Source of the DNA: Ustulina deusta
Taxonomy: Eukaryota > Ascomycota > Sordariomycetes > Xylariales > Xylariaceae
Assembly (NCBI GenBank): GCA_023159155.1
Contig: JAJNNX010000005.1
Span: 496,001 to 560,000, forward strand
Direction: 5' to 3'
DNA: 64,000 nucleotides
Within the stretch, counting starts at the first letter, position 1, and the number at the start of each line of letters is the position of its first letter. Positions 22,244 through 34,928 of this stretch are shown here, piece by piece. The translations under genes were made by a program, and so were the position numbers. The notes beneath the pieces were generated by a model, which saw only the letters and a program-made list of their open reading frames with translations, had not been told where the DNA came from and searched no databases.

Positions 22244-23394
22244 TATGGGTTCGTTAGCTACGCCGCGGAGGTAGGAACTTTTGCAGGCATAATATGCAAC
22301 TCAAACGCCCCCGATTTGGAATCTGGCATCCGTTGGTGAGCTCCCATGCTTGCGGGATGCTTGCTTCTCCTGTCAAGGGAAACAAATATACCCCATATGG
22401 CCTGAAACAACGCTGGGAACCATATGCTTCAATGGTCCTCATGAGGAGGTATCCTAGGCTTCGTTTCATCCCTATATCCCCCAACTTGCGGGATACGAGC
22501 AGTCTGTTACTACTGCACCATTTCGTATATGAAACCTGTCCACACTAGTTAGTATCTTCCCCCCTAAACCCTCCTTCGTCCCCGAGGCGGTCACAGCATC
22601 CGCGCAAGAACATAATGAGGAACCAGGACATATACTCATGGGCTTTCTTGCCGTCATAACTGCCGACTGTATATGTACAACTCAAACTAGAGAATACCTC
22701 CTTTTGGAATAGATACCAGGACATGTCGAATGCCTGCGCGCTTTGCTATTAGCATTTCACTACAGTTAAACCTTCTTTTAATTCCGTAACATGCGCTGAA
22801 GGGTGATAATACGATGGGCAGATCTTATCAGGCAACCCGGGAAATCCAATGGGCTGGCGGAGTACAGAATGTCTTACAGGAAGACAGGCTTTGCGCACAT
22901 TTATGCAGAATTGCTCACCTAATAACCTGGAAGAATTTCTCCGTCTCGCTTCCCACGTGATTTACAGCTCTAAATGGCTCGAACCCTCACTACTTAGTAC
23001 ATCCATGTTTGCAAACAGAGGCGGAGCGAAGCAGGGAGGAATTCCCAAGTTGTAGAATTCATGAATCTTTGATTAGTCACATTTTACATACACAACAAGC
23101 CGGCCAAAGGAAGTGGTAGTAGGTATGGTACAAATCGTGATGGTTTCCCACGCCCCTCTCCCTTATCCACCTGTGCATTTCCTAGCTTCTCTCCAAGTGC
23201 TGGGATCCGTTATTGCAAGTCATACGCGGTTCTTCTACATCGTTTGGACGGCAATGTCTCATAATAGGGCATTGGTCCACGGCACACTGCTGTCTCATCT
23301 CTAGTGACAAGAACGAGGCTAAAATTCGTTATTCCAGTTGCCAATAAAAAAGGACCTTGGGTTATTGGGTTCGGTGGTTGGGCAAAGTTGGTGG
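22244..23394. other. Intergenic, no gene recognised
   Basis: Between the convergent Hook and adenylate kinase genes. Only short ORFs without domains. Confidence 0.5.
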
Positions 23395-24470
<1,076 letters not shown>

Positions 24471-26090
24471 GGCGGACGATTGTGCGCGCGGAGAGAAATG
24501 GGCCGGGCCGGGGCAGACGGGCGGATTCAAGAGAAGGGGAGGAGAGCTGCGGGGAGCTAATGTGTTGCTGGGAAGTGAGTGGAGAGGGTATGAGATGGGA
24601 AAACAGAAGAAAAAAAAGAAAAAAGGAAAGGTAGAAAAGCTTCAAAAGTGAAGATTGCGAGGTCGGGCCTGTCGACGAAACAGCCGGACCAGATAGACGA
24701 ACAGGTTGCGACAAAAATGTTGACTCCCTAGGTAGCTCCCGCCCTAAGAGAGGTACCTACCGCAGCCTGTATTACAGTAACAGTCGCTGCACGGGGACCA
24801 GCAGCGGACCCAATTGGATGTTTTGACTGGCTGCAGATGTCGAATCTGGTGGGGCCTTGTCTGTGGATGAGGCGCTAGCGGCTTGTCCACCCCTGGTTGG
24901 TCCTTAGTATGCTACCTAGGTCCGTAGGTACCGATGAGGTAGGTCTCTGGCATGAGCAGAGTAACGGCGTTCTTCCCGAGTTCCATCCACCCGTAGCAAC
25001 TCGGTTCGGTTACCTACCTCTACCATTCATCATCACAAGCCAGCACGAGCTAAACTACTACCTACATAGTACTCTTTTGTCTATCCGGTAGACCGACATC
25101 ATGAATCGCCCACCACACAAATACCCTCTCCATTTTCTTATAAGCAACATAATCAGTGTATAGGGCCCATGAATATTGTCCCAATGACAGAATACTAATA
25201 TACTACAATGCGAATGTAATTTGATGCGTCACTTCTACCTGTTTGGGCCAATAAGCTGGTGGGAGAGAGCCATCTTAGTAAACTCAGCCAGCTATGTTTA
25301 CTCAGCGTCCCTCGTCTTCACGAGCTTTGCAGAAATCCAACCCGTTCATTAAACACGCATATTCGTGAAGCAGGGAGTTTTCTCTTGCTATTTATGTATA
25401 TATTACCCACCGGTCAGCGTAAGAATTGATATATGATCTGTACACTATGATAGGTACTCACATTCCAAATACGTACTGTACTGTCACAAGCTAAGTATAT
25501 AAACTACTTCCTTTATCCGGACATGTCTTATCTAATCTTAGTCGCTTTCCGATGAATGAGACATCAGCCGCACCAGCCACGGTTAGTCAGCCTCCTCAGC
25601 CCTCATAAACAGCCCTGTCGGAATCTAGCGGGGCAGCCTCGGTATTTTAAGAGCGCTAATCCAAAATAGGAATTAAGCTTCCTCGGGACAATATATTCCT
25701 GAGGAACACTGCTGAACGGAGCTCTTGGGGTTTTATCACTGCAGATAATCTTTTTAAATTTTTCGTAGTCGCTGTCTTAACGAAATGTGCGTGAGTTGCG
25801 TGTTCAGCAGGAGGAGTATATGTCACATAGTAAGTGAACATTTGATGCAGGGCTGTGAAAGAGTTATGATATTGGGATTGAGGATTACCGGAAGAGGTGT
25901 TTTTGGAACGACCAGGTTTGGAGCTCCTGAACCAAAGAAACAAAAAAGGGTGGTATAGAAGTAGAAAAATGACAGACATATGCTAGAGCTGGGTTGTGCC
26001 GGGGGAGGAAGGGGGGGGGTATGTCATTCAAGTGGAATGACATACTGAACACGAAGGGATAGGATTTATATGATATACCTCCCGTTGAGC
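24471..26090. other. Intergenic, no gene recognised
   Basis: Leader and promoter of the kinase gene, then 1.3 kb without supported genes. CCTAGGTA/TACCTAC motifs recur at about 24728–24760, 24914–24930 and 25010–25068. Confidence 0.5.
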
Positions 26091-26285
26091 AGCCAGACTA
26101 TGAGGTGTCTATTAGACATCTATCCTAGGGAGTGGGATTCTGTATACATATATGAGATTGACCCCCTAGATACATGGGAGGGTCTAGGAATTAATTGACA
26201 ACCCTATTGAGCCCTAATTGCGACCTGTCATCTACCTGACCGTGGATGAGTCTATCTATCCACTCCGGGACCATTTACCTTGACA
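26091..26285 (+). mobile_element. Solo-LTR-like element, copy 2 (eroded left end)
   Basis: Shares with the 39980–40180 copy, in the same order and strand: CCTA(G/T)GGGAG, a TATATA region, ACCCCCT(A)GAGATACATGGGAGG-type sequence, GGAAT(C/T)AATTGAC, CTATTGAGCCCTAA and CACTCCGGGACC…TTGACA. The right end TTGACA at 26285 is clear. The left end no longer shows an intact TGTCAG, so the start is approximate and no clean target duplication is visible. Confidence 0.6.
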
Positions 26286-26435
26286 GAGTCCCATTCTCGG
26301 GGATGATTGAACAGTCATAAAAGGCGGATGAGTATGTAGTTGAAACCCGAAACGAGAGGCGTTACGCTAGTGTGAATTACCCGGCCGGGTCGGATTTATG
26401 GCTTTTCGATCTTGCTCTTATTCTTTAGCGCAGAG

Positions 26436-28565
26436 CTAGCGTCCTTGATTCGGTTGGAGTGGTTGGCGGAGTGTTTGTGGCGATAGCGTTTTGGCTCGCT
26501 TGATCGCCACAAAAGCTGGCGCAAGTATCCAGGTGAAGATCGATTGCATGAGGGTAGTGGTGTGGTGTAGGCAGGCATCGAGCGCGGGTCGTTTAGGGCC
26601 CGAGCTCACGAAGAAGGAGGAGGCGGGAAGGAAAACCTTTGCCAAGAGATAGAGCTGCTTCAAGATTCCCACCTGGGATCCATCCAGGAACCTCAAGATG
26701 TTTTCGAGTTTGAGGTCGCCAAGGCGAAACGAGCCTTCACTGTCGCCCAAGTTGTGCATAGCGTCGATGGCGTCGGCTAGTCTGCTAAGTTGCTGGAATA
26801 TTTCCTTAATGAAGACGGGGTCAAGTCTAGGCCGCCTGTTCTCCCTACAAAATTCTCGAAGATTTCTTCCATCCGCCCATGGGAACATAAAATAACATTT
26901 CCCCCCTTTCCTTATGATAGCTTTCACGGCAATCAAATGTGGATGTACGAGGAAGCTGATGCGTTTCAATACCTTTGCCTCCGTTTCCCAATGACGATAG
27001 GCTCAAGGGTTCGTCATATCTTCATCATCCGTAGCCATAAGTTCTTCTTTGATGGTGACATTGGCTATAGACGAGGCTGGACGGGCCCGCTACTCTTATG
27101 TTATCCACGAGACTGTCTTTGGAATGATCGGCCCCAGATACGTCCACTGGTCGTGCATAAATCTGTGAACTTCAACGTTTTCCAACGCAACTCGTCGACA
27201 AGTGAAATTCCAAGAACACAGGAATCAGACTTTACGGGCAGGGATACGTCTCCAAATCCATGAGCCTTGAAGGCAAGCATTGCCTTGCGCAACTCGGGGC
27301 CATTTCTGCCCATACCCGTAGTAATGGTGATGGCGAAACCTTCTTGGCAGACTCGACGATGAAGTTTACAAGTTTTTTGTCCTCTGCGGATACCTGCCCC
27401 CAATTGCTAGAAAGGCCTATTGTGGGGACGACAGACGCTCTTGTAATGAGTCGATCGAGACAGCCTTCGGGCAGAAATTCCTGCTCACTAAGGCTGACTG
27501 GATATTGACTCTGTTGATAACTAGCTACGATTCGATCCCTGACCAACAAGGGTTCCGGCCAGACTAAGTTTGGTCATAAAGACGCGGGCAGCTTTACTTT
27601 CGAGACCGCCAACGATCTACTAATAGCTCGGCACACTCCCGAAGGTTCGCTCGCACTCATCTTTCTCGAGACACTTCGGTTTGGTGCCGAATGAATTCGA
27701 TGGTGTGTAATCTTCGCCCAGAGTCCCTTCTCTTGGTACGCCATTCGTCAAGCTCCATATCCAGGTCGGGTCCGCTAAATCTGAAATATGGATCCCCGGA
27801 ATGTCGTGTTAACTCTAACAAGCTTTTGTGTGTCTCCTCGGTCTCCGTGGCCGTATTAATCACGGCTCTAAGCCGGCTGAATGTACTGAACCGTGAAGCG
27901 GGGCGGGATGGCCCTGTCCCGATACTGATCAACAAGGTTGTCTTCATTTTACCCATATTCAGCGACCCAATCTCATCAAAGGCCACCCCAGCTGGATTAT
28001 TAACCCCGATTCCGCTGTCTATGAAGTAACGATCATTGATTTCGATTGGGGTGAGGGGAAGTAAGTCAGAGCCGCTGACGTCGCTCGAGCAACCTGCCAG
28101 ATCTGGCAGTCATCGGCAGGTCTCGGGCTGCAAGATTCAAAGCTAGTCATGGCGTCTCCTGTAGTAGGGTTGGTGTCGAAAGACCGGAAGACGTACAAGA
28201 TGTCATCCCGCTTATTTTTCTGTTGTGCCATCGCCAACACCGTCCTATGAGGAAGTAAATGAGAACTCGGCTACGAGGCAATCAGGGGCCACCCACGTTT
28301 TGCAGTGCTCACCCGGTGATGAGAACATGTTGCACCTCCATTTCTTCGCCTCTGGGCTCCGGTGAAATTCGCCAACTACGAGTTTGGTGGCCTCTATTAG
28401 ACGTCTGCCGCTGTACTGGAGTAGCATAATCCTGCCTAGTTGCCAAGGGACATAGAGCGGGTGGCTGAAAATCATGCCACAGTAGTATTCAAAAGTTGCC
28501 ATGCATTCTCTTTCAGACATCTTAAGGCGACCAAGCATAATGACAAGTAGCCTGTGGGATGTAGT
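26436..28565 (-). pseudogene. Patatin–protein kinase fusion pseudogene (NLR-like relative)
   Basis: Reading the reverse strand from 28565, the frames add up to a patatin-like phospholipase followed by a kinase-like domain. Patatin pieces: LLVIMLGRLKMSERECMATF just after a destroyed nucleophile elbow; NKRDDILYVFRSFDTNP; ADDCQIWQVARATSAA; INDRYFIDSGIGVNNPA (catalytic Asp region); TTLLISIGTG. A linker follows with FLPEGCLDRLITRASV and GHGFGDVSLPV-type segments (about 27550–27230). The kinase pieces are ANVTIKEELMATDDEDM, a stop, then HPHLIAVKAIIRKGGKCYFM, PWADGRNLREF and the catalytic-loop relic RLGDLKLENILRFLDG (family: HGDLKPENIL). At least four frameshifts and a nonsense codon break it, and the N-terminus with GxSxG is missing at the boundary with the ABC segment. 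Patatin, kinase and NACHT combinations are typical of fungal NLR-like and incompatibility proteins. Confidence 0.72.
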
Positions 28566-28607
28566 CAACGGCACGACTTTTTTTTTTTGGTTTCACTTTG
28601 TGGGCTC

Positions 28608-29268
28608 ACCCTCCGCTGCTAGAGCCTTAGATGTCCTATTCCTCGACGAGCCGACTTCGGGTCTAGATTCCCAGTCCGCCTTCTCTATCGTGAGCTTCCT
28701 CAAGAAGCTCGCGCGAGCGGGGCAAGCCATAGTCTGCACAATTCACCAGCCGAGCTCAGTCTTGATCCAGCAATTCGACATGGTGCTGGCGCTGAATCCC
28801 GGCGGAAACACGTTCTACTTCGGCCCTATCGGCGAGAACGGGAAGGACGTGATTGAATATTTCGCGCAGAGAGGCACTCGTCCGCCGCCGGGCAAGAACG
28901 TCGCCGAGTTCATCTTGGAGACGGCCGCGTGTCCGCACAAGCGCGAAGATGGCACGAAAGTCGACTGGAACGAGGAATGGCGGAACAGCGAGCAGGCGGC
29001 GAAGGTGATTGAGGAAATCGACGGCCTGAAGAGGGTACGGAGCGCCGCTACGGATCCCAACCAGGACACGAAGAAGAAAGAGGTATACAGGGAATATGCC
29101 GCGTCGATATGGACGCAGACCGTCGAGCTGACGAAACGCATGTTCCGCCAATACTGGCGCGATCCCTCGTATCTGTACGGGAAGTTCTTCGTGGCCGTCA
29201 TCGTCGGCATATTCAACGGGTTCACGTTCTGGCAGCTGGGCTACTCGATCCAGAAGCTCAGCGTCTAA
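28608..29268 (+). pseudogene. PDR-type ABC transporter fragment (ABCG, NBD2/TMD2 start)
   Basis: An uninterrupted 220-codon segment of a full-size pleiotropic-drug-resistance ABC transporter. It begins inside the second nucleotide-binding domain just before Walker B (ARALDVLFLDEPTSGLDSQSA) and continues with the switch region VCTIHQPSS, NTFYFGPIGENGKDVIEYF, the NVAEFILE segment and the pre-membrane EYAASIWTQTVELTKRMFRQYWRDPSYLYGKF. It stops within the first helix of TMD2 (IVGIFNGFTFWQLGYSIQ, to about 29253). The Walker A, signature motif and nearly all membrane helices are absent from the window. It abuts the patatin remnant across a poly-T run (28579–28589). No stops and GC-rich third positions contrast with its broken neighbours, suggesting a recent partial duplication or insertion. 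It cannot make a working transporter. Confidence 0.8.
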
Positions 29269-29786
29269 TCTTGCTATTGAACTCAGTCTCCAAAGTGTTT
29301 TCTTTCTGATCTCAGACATCAGTACCTGGGATTCTATCCGAATCTGCTTGCTCTGTGGCATGTCACTGGCGGGCCTCTGCCATCTATGCCTCGAGGATGA
29401 GAAGACTGGAGTAGCTGCGAACACCGCCTCCATCTTCGAGTGTGTTAGCCTAGCAGAGCACCGGATTGGATGTCATTGTCCTACTGACCGAGACACAAGA
29501 CTGAAGAGGTCGAAGGTGCGAGTTCATAAGGCTCGCCACTTTCATGACCATGTCCTATTCCATTCCGGAACAGTTCGGATATTGTCGCTTGTACCGAATA
29601 TTTCTTGCGCTCGAGTTTACACATAGCACACCGCAAAGCCTCTAGTTGATTGACTACGTTTCTATGCCGAAAAAATTCTTCTTCTTTCGTCCAGGGTATT
29701 TCGTGAAGCAAAAAAAAGGGAATCAACTCATCATTTCGAGAGGGAACTCCCGATTTCCAGTCGCTAGCCTGAGTTGAGGCTAGGCT
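29269..29786. other. Intergenic, no gene recognised
   Basis: No continuation of the ABC transporter was found here; only short ORFs. Confidence 0.5.
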
Positions 29787-30167
29787 TCATGCGGCATTCG
29801 CAAAGGTGTCGCGCAACTCCTTGGCAACTGGGCTCTTTTCCCCTTCAAGGATATCCAGGACATCGGCAATCGAAACATCTCCATCGGGATCTTCGCGTAT
29901 GACATCGTTTGACCAGAGGGAAAGCCTCAGGCGGCAATCGTCGAGGTGCTCAGCGACGAGTTTTAGGTCCTCTGAAGATGGCTGCGAGCAGTCTACTTCA
30001 GTAGCTGTCTTTATAGCGTCCTCTAGCATCCCATCAATGACGTCTACCAGATGCTCAAAGGTAGACTCCCGTTCAAGAAGGTTCGCCCCGGATTCCTCTA
30101 ATCCTTGCAGCAGGGGCGCTTGCGAAGTTCCTTGCGATTGTGCTATAGCTGGCGTGTCTACAGTGCG
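29787..30167 (-). pseudogene. Acidic helical fragment, NLR N-terminus-like
   Basis: The reverse strand is open for 126 codons after a TAG at 30168–30170. It encodes an acidic, helical sequence with FEHLVDVIDGMLEDAI, KLVAEHLDDCRLRLSLW and VSIADVLDILEGEKSPV, ending at a stop at 29787–29789. The only in-frame Met is at 30029 (80 codons). The HLDDCRLRLSLW…D pattern resembles the small N-terminal helical domain found before NACHT or kinase domains in fungal NLR-like proteins, but the match is from memory of the pattern only. No partner domain follows. Likely a remnant of the same gene group as its neighbours; a short real gene cannot be excluded. Confidence 0.4.
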
Positions 30168-30644
30168 CTACTCTTCAGATGATGCCGTCGTGTGGTTTCT
30201 GAACAGCCTTTGCAGCAGCTAGGAGACTATTCTAGGGCAAGCCTGGCAGGTTTATCATGGGCTTCGACGTAATGAGAAGCCACCACCCCTCAGCCTGTTC
30301 AAAGTTTCGTTATTCAATCTGTCAAGGGGGAGGGGGGTTCCAGAAGGCGTAAATACCAATAATATCCCGGCTGTGGTAGATCCTCGACACTACAACATAC
30401 CTTATGATGCCGATTTGCAACAATGGCGGAGTGCAGAAGTCCTACGGATGAACCAAATCAAGGTTTACAAGATTCAATTTGTTGCATGGGAGCGGAAAGC
30501 GTTCCTGTCTCTCGAGGTAGAAGCATCACAACATTTCTTCCCTCTTCGCCCAGCAATTATCCCAATGTGGTCAGTCCAATCTCCTACCAGTATACTTGTA
30601 GTTTCGCTAGACAAACGTGGACGGCTCTATATCGGATTGAAGCT

Positions 30645-31740
30645 ATGGCACTCCCAACGGGAGCCGCGATAGCCGGGTTTGTTGCCTCTGTGCTAAGCTG
30701 GTATGGCCTGATTCGTAATTGCGTTCAGCTAGTGTACGACGACTATAAAGCAACAAAATCTTTCGATAAATCGATTGAATAATTGATTAAGGACAAGGAG
30801 CGTCATCAAACCTTGGTTGAAGATTGGAAATTAACGTGGATGATCCCGGAGGGCTCAGAGGCCGCTCGCATGAAACGCATCCAATTGAATATCTCTAATG
30901 ACTTGTGTTGGGAAGACCAAAAAGACCAAGTGAGAAAGACAATGGAGCTATTAAAACAAGATGTTGGAGGCTAAGGACCAGCTCAGCCCATTTACGAGTC
31001 TGACCAAGGTGAAATGGAATGTAATGAACGGTGTCACAAAGAAATGGTTAATTTGGATGTACATTGGGACGAAGAAAAAGCATCTGATGGCGCTCCGGGA
31101 TGATATTGAAAAGTCGATCAAGGATCTCCAGGACGATGCTAATTACGCGTGGCTTTGGAAACGAGGCAGACGTATTTCTGACTCGGTAAAGGTCGACGAC
31201 GTTCGTCACAAAGGTATATACCACTTCCTTGTACCGCTGGTCATGGCGAATTGGCAAGGCTTGGATGGAATGAGACAAATCTGCCAGGCCGCCAGAGAAA
31301 AGTACAGAACGGAGTTGGAGTTGGACATCTTCGGTTCGTCGAGGACCATCCTATCTGCGGCTGAAGCAAAGAGGGTCAAACTGGGCATTCTCTCTCAGAG
31401 CATAGATTTGAATGAGACCTTGTCCGGCCATATGAACAGCAGCTGCATCGAGAAATTGGAGGTCGCAGCTCAAAGAGGACTCAGCGGTGCTGCGGCCGTC
31501 CTAGACGTTCTGGAAGGGAAAAGGGCCGAGAACGACTTCGTCACAACGGAGAAAATCCAGTTTAGCATTAGAAGATTGAACCATTCTCATGCACCGAATA
31601 CGAAGCGAACGTGCTTCTGGAAGACGTGATCCAATGCCACCTGCCAGACGAGGTTATCGAGCTGAGACCCCGATCACGGTTTCGGGTAGCTTATGAACTT
31701 GCTCAAGCATGCCTGCTCTTCCTGGACAGGGCTTCGTTCT
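30645..31740 (+). pseudogene. HeLo-like / DUF7580-like pseudogene
   Basis: Forward frames from ATG 30645 join into one protein broken by a TAA (30780–30782, CAA-to-TAA type), a frameshift near 30965 and another near 31600. Start: MALPTGAAIAGFVASVLSWY and IRNCVQLVYDDYKATKSFD, typical in style of the N-terminal helical (HeLo-like, prion-inhibition) domain of fungal incompatibility proteins. Middle: SLTKVKWNVMNGVTKKWLIW then HLMALRDDIEKSIKDL, resembling the end of that domain. Next comes a helical region through LDVLEGKRAENDFVTT. End: LLEDVIQCHLPDEVIELRPR and FRVAYELAQACLLFL, like the start of the kinase-like DUF7580 region. The C-terminal part is lost or replaced by other sequence after about 31740. 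The family assignment is inference. Confidence 0.5.
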
Positions 31741-32165
31741 CTAATATCTGCAGCTGCGAGCTCCGATGCGGAATGCTGCAGACGAATACACTTATCAGCG
31801 AATACGAATTTGCGTTGCAAATTGGGGTCGTCCATCTCCACGACCGCCATCTGGGCGACGTCGAGGATACCTGCTAGCATAAGAATCGCCTAACCCAGTC
31901 TCTCTGTCAGCTAGGTTCCATGTTGATAGAGCTCCATTGCCGAGCACAGATCAGCCGTGTACTTTGCAACGAATCTGGCGAAGTGACTTTCATCTTGGCC
32001 GACCGGGACGACGGCTCCAGGGTGCACCGGTAGCGCTACACCCTCAGCCAGTTCCTCCATGATCCTTCGTTGCCACAAAGATACTCTTGAATACTGCATG
32101 ACGGCCGAGTTTTTAGATAGTATCCTGATAGACCGAAGGAGTCTAGAAGGCTCTTTGATAGACAT
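31741..32165 (-). pseudogene. Reverse-strand remnant, family not recognised
   Basis: A reverse frame reads coherently across two TAG codons (near 31910 and 31892): FARFVAKYTADLCSAMELYQ, stop, then LAGILDVAQMAVVEMDDPN and KFVFADKCIRLQHSASEL. Both stops could derive from CAG. It meets the HeLo-like remnant tail to tail. I do not recognise the domain. Confidence 0.3.
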
Positions 32166-33257
32166 CTACAAAGTAGTGCAGCCGTAGGTATGAGATCAGA
32201 CCCTCTGCAGAGCAGCGAGCCCTAAATCATTTTAGATTACGAGAACGATGTTATCATGTTCTTTCAAATAAGCGGCAACAGCGGCTAAGTGGTCAGTATT
32301 TTACAACATACAATAAGGCGACATGGCTGGCCCGACCCGTTTCCGGAGGGCCGACGACATAGTCGCGATAGTTGTTGGTAAGTAATTGAGCTGCGCCAGA
32401 GCATGGAGCCAAATGTGAGCAGCAGAATGACTGATCGCTATCAACACGATAGGCACACGGATGTGACGCCGAGGAAGGGAGTAGGAACAGGCGATGATCA
32501 ACCGAACGTGTGCGTTTTTCTTTTCGCCCAGTGGCCAGGCAAGGTTATATCTCTCGGATCCACGCTTCAATCAACTCCTGGTACTTCGATTGCCATTCTT
32601 GAGGTTCGTAAAGTATTTGAGTTGTGGCCAGTGGATTTCAACTATGGTTTGGGAGTTGCAGCTTTAAGGGCGGGAGCGAGGACGTGGAAAAAGAAGCCTG
32701 TTGTTTGACAGTCACGCCTCGGTAGCTTCCATCGAGCCAAGTAGTACTTACCTAATAAGTTCCTTACCTAGCAACTAAAGCCCACCGAGATTGCCACCAA
32801 AAGCCCCCACATTGACCCCAGATACAAGTCTCCCTTTGAAGGTAACTCGATTATTGCTTTCGACTTTTCCAAACTTCATGACTACAATAAAACTTTTAAT
32901 ATATATATATTTAAAAATAGATTTTAAAGCCTGAAAATTTGACCCTCAGTAGCTGTTTAAAAATTACCTTTGGAGTTTGTAGGTATCTATACTTGTCATA
33001 AATTTGTCTGTGCCTAGCGCACACTCAATGGAACCATACCGAATTTGGGTTAGACCGGACCAACGAAAAGTCAAGGTGGATAAGGTAGGTAGGCAGCCTT
33101 ACAGTTACGACAGACAGCTACAGCCTTCTGCCGTCGCCAATCACCAATTTACACATCATATCAAACCATCACCTTTCTCTGTCCCGACCTCCCCACGCAC
33201 ATAAAGCAAATTAGTATCCTAGAACCACCGATCCTGGGGCTGCCGTATTTCTTTGAA
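32166..33257. other. Intergenic, upstream of Rpn8 gene
   Basis: No gene supported. An AT-rich run (32895–32935, TTTAATATATATATATTT) lies about 330 bp before the Rpn8 start. Short AGGTAGGTAGG motifs occur near 33084–33095. Confidence 0.5.
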
Positions 33258-34429
33258 ATGCCTGCCACTACTGCGGAGACGCTTTCGTTCGTCAGCCGAA
33301 ACGTCACTGTCGCACCCCTCGTTCTGTTGTCTGTTGTAGATCATTTCAACCGGGCGGCCAAGGGAACACGGAAGAGAGTTGTCGGTGTGTTGCTCGGTCA
33401 GAATGATGGGAAGAATGTCCGGGTATCAAACAGCTTCGCAGGTCAGCCGCAACGCCCCACGCCTACTGCTTTCATTGCCTGTTGTCGCTAATCTAGTTTC
33501 GGCGTTGTAGTGCCTTTCGAGGAAGACAACGACGACCCCTCGGTTTGGTTCCTCGATCATAACTATGTGGAGAACATGAACGACATGTTCAAGAAGGTCA
33601 ACGCACGGGAGAAGTTAATAGGCTGGTATCACTCCGGACCCAAGCTCCGCGCTTCCGACCTCGAGATCAACGAGCTCTTCAAGCGATACACACCGAACCC
33701 TCTGCTCGTCATTATCGATGTCCAGCCCAAGGAGTCCGGCGTACCTACAGATGCGTATTTCGCGGTGGAAGAGATCAAAGATGTAGGTACTTGTTCGGTG
33801 TCGATCTGGACACGCTGGGCTGACAAGGCGTACTGCAGGACGGCACAACTACAGCGAAAACCTTTGTACACACACCATCCACTATCGAGGCGGAAGAAGC
33901 CGAAGAGATTGGTGTCGAGCACCTTCTCAGAGATATCCGTGATGTCGCCATCGGCACCCTATCGACTCGTATCACAAATCAGCTGCAGTCACTACAAGGA
34001 CTACACCTACGTTTGCGCGAAATCCAGACATACCTGCAGAAAGTACAAGACAAGCAATTACCAGTGAACCATGCTGTTCTCGGTAATCTGCAAGATATAT
34101 TCAACCTTCTGCCTAACTTAACCACGCCGAAGCCTGGCGGCGACCCCAAGGGCGCCAATGTTGGCGAGCTAGGTTACGCCATGAGCGTCAAGACAAACGA
34201 CCAACTATTGGCGATCTACCTCAGCAGTCTGATTAGAGCCATTACCGCCTTCCATGATCTCATTGAGAACAAGATCCAGAACAGACAACAGCAAGAAGAG
34301 AAGGAAGCAAAGAAAGAAGAAGCTGCCGCAGAGAAGGAGAAGAGCGAAAAGGATAAAAAGGAAGCCAGTACTAATGGCTCCAATACTGAATCGGGGGATA
34401 AGAGCTCCGACAAGGAAAAGAAGAAATAG
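33258..34429 (+). CDS. RPN8: 26S proteasome lid subunit Rpn8 (PSMD7)
   Basis: Non-catalytic MPN-domain subunit that pairs with Rpn11 in the proteasome lid. Exons 33258–33441, 33511–33782 and 33839–34429; 1047 nt, 348 aa. Introns: GTCAGC…GTAG in phase 1 (G|TG = Val) and GTAGGT…GCAG in phase 0. The MPN domain covers about 10–175: [80 protein letters not shown] and [16 protein letters not shown]. The JAMM zinc ligands are degenerate (YHSGP…ASD), as in Rpn8. The C-terminal helices [20 protein letters not shown] and [20 protein letters not shown] are followed by a charged Lys/Glu-rich tail typical of fungi. Convincing and intact. Confidence 0.97.
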
Positions 34430-34928
34430 AGAGTTTACGGCCGGGACATGGGTGCTGAGATGCAGTAGGACGCCACAAATTGAGCAGCAATTGTGGCCTC
34501 GCCTGAGGCAACAGCGACATTGTATAATATCCTGGCTTCGATCGAACGAGATCGGGAGCCCGCCTAGGCTGGGATGGGCAGGTTCTGGGCTAATAGACAA
34601 TAAATAAGGCACGCGTGATGAATTCCAAGCCAGCTTTGTTCCTACGATACCGGTACCTGGGCTCTACATGATGGGCAAAATCCTACGAAGCCTCTATATG
34701 GCTAATGTAGATCGTCCGATGGTACCCCGTTAACAAGTGTCTGGTAGTAACTGTGGTGCCAAGTCTTCTATGAATGTTCTATCATTGTGCACCTTTTAAT
34801 ACCGTCGCTCGTGTAAGAACACGACCAAAATCCTCCAAACGCTGACGTCATCCCAGCCGGTCTCTTGGGTTCCTTATGGGCATGATAAGTATGAATTCTC
34901 ATAAATGAGCATGGCGACTTCACAAATC
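34430..34928. other. Convergent 3' flanks
   Basis: Downstream region of Rpn8 and of the reverse-strand SWIM gene; nothing else seen. Confidence 0.6.

Noticed and set aside
28756..29433. 225-codon reverse ORF
   Set aside because: Antisense to the ABC transporter segment, whose protein is recognisable; GC-rich coding DNA leaves the other strand open by chance.
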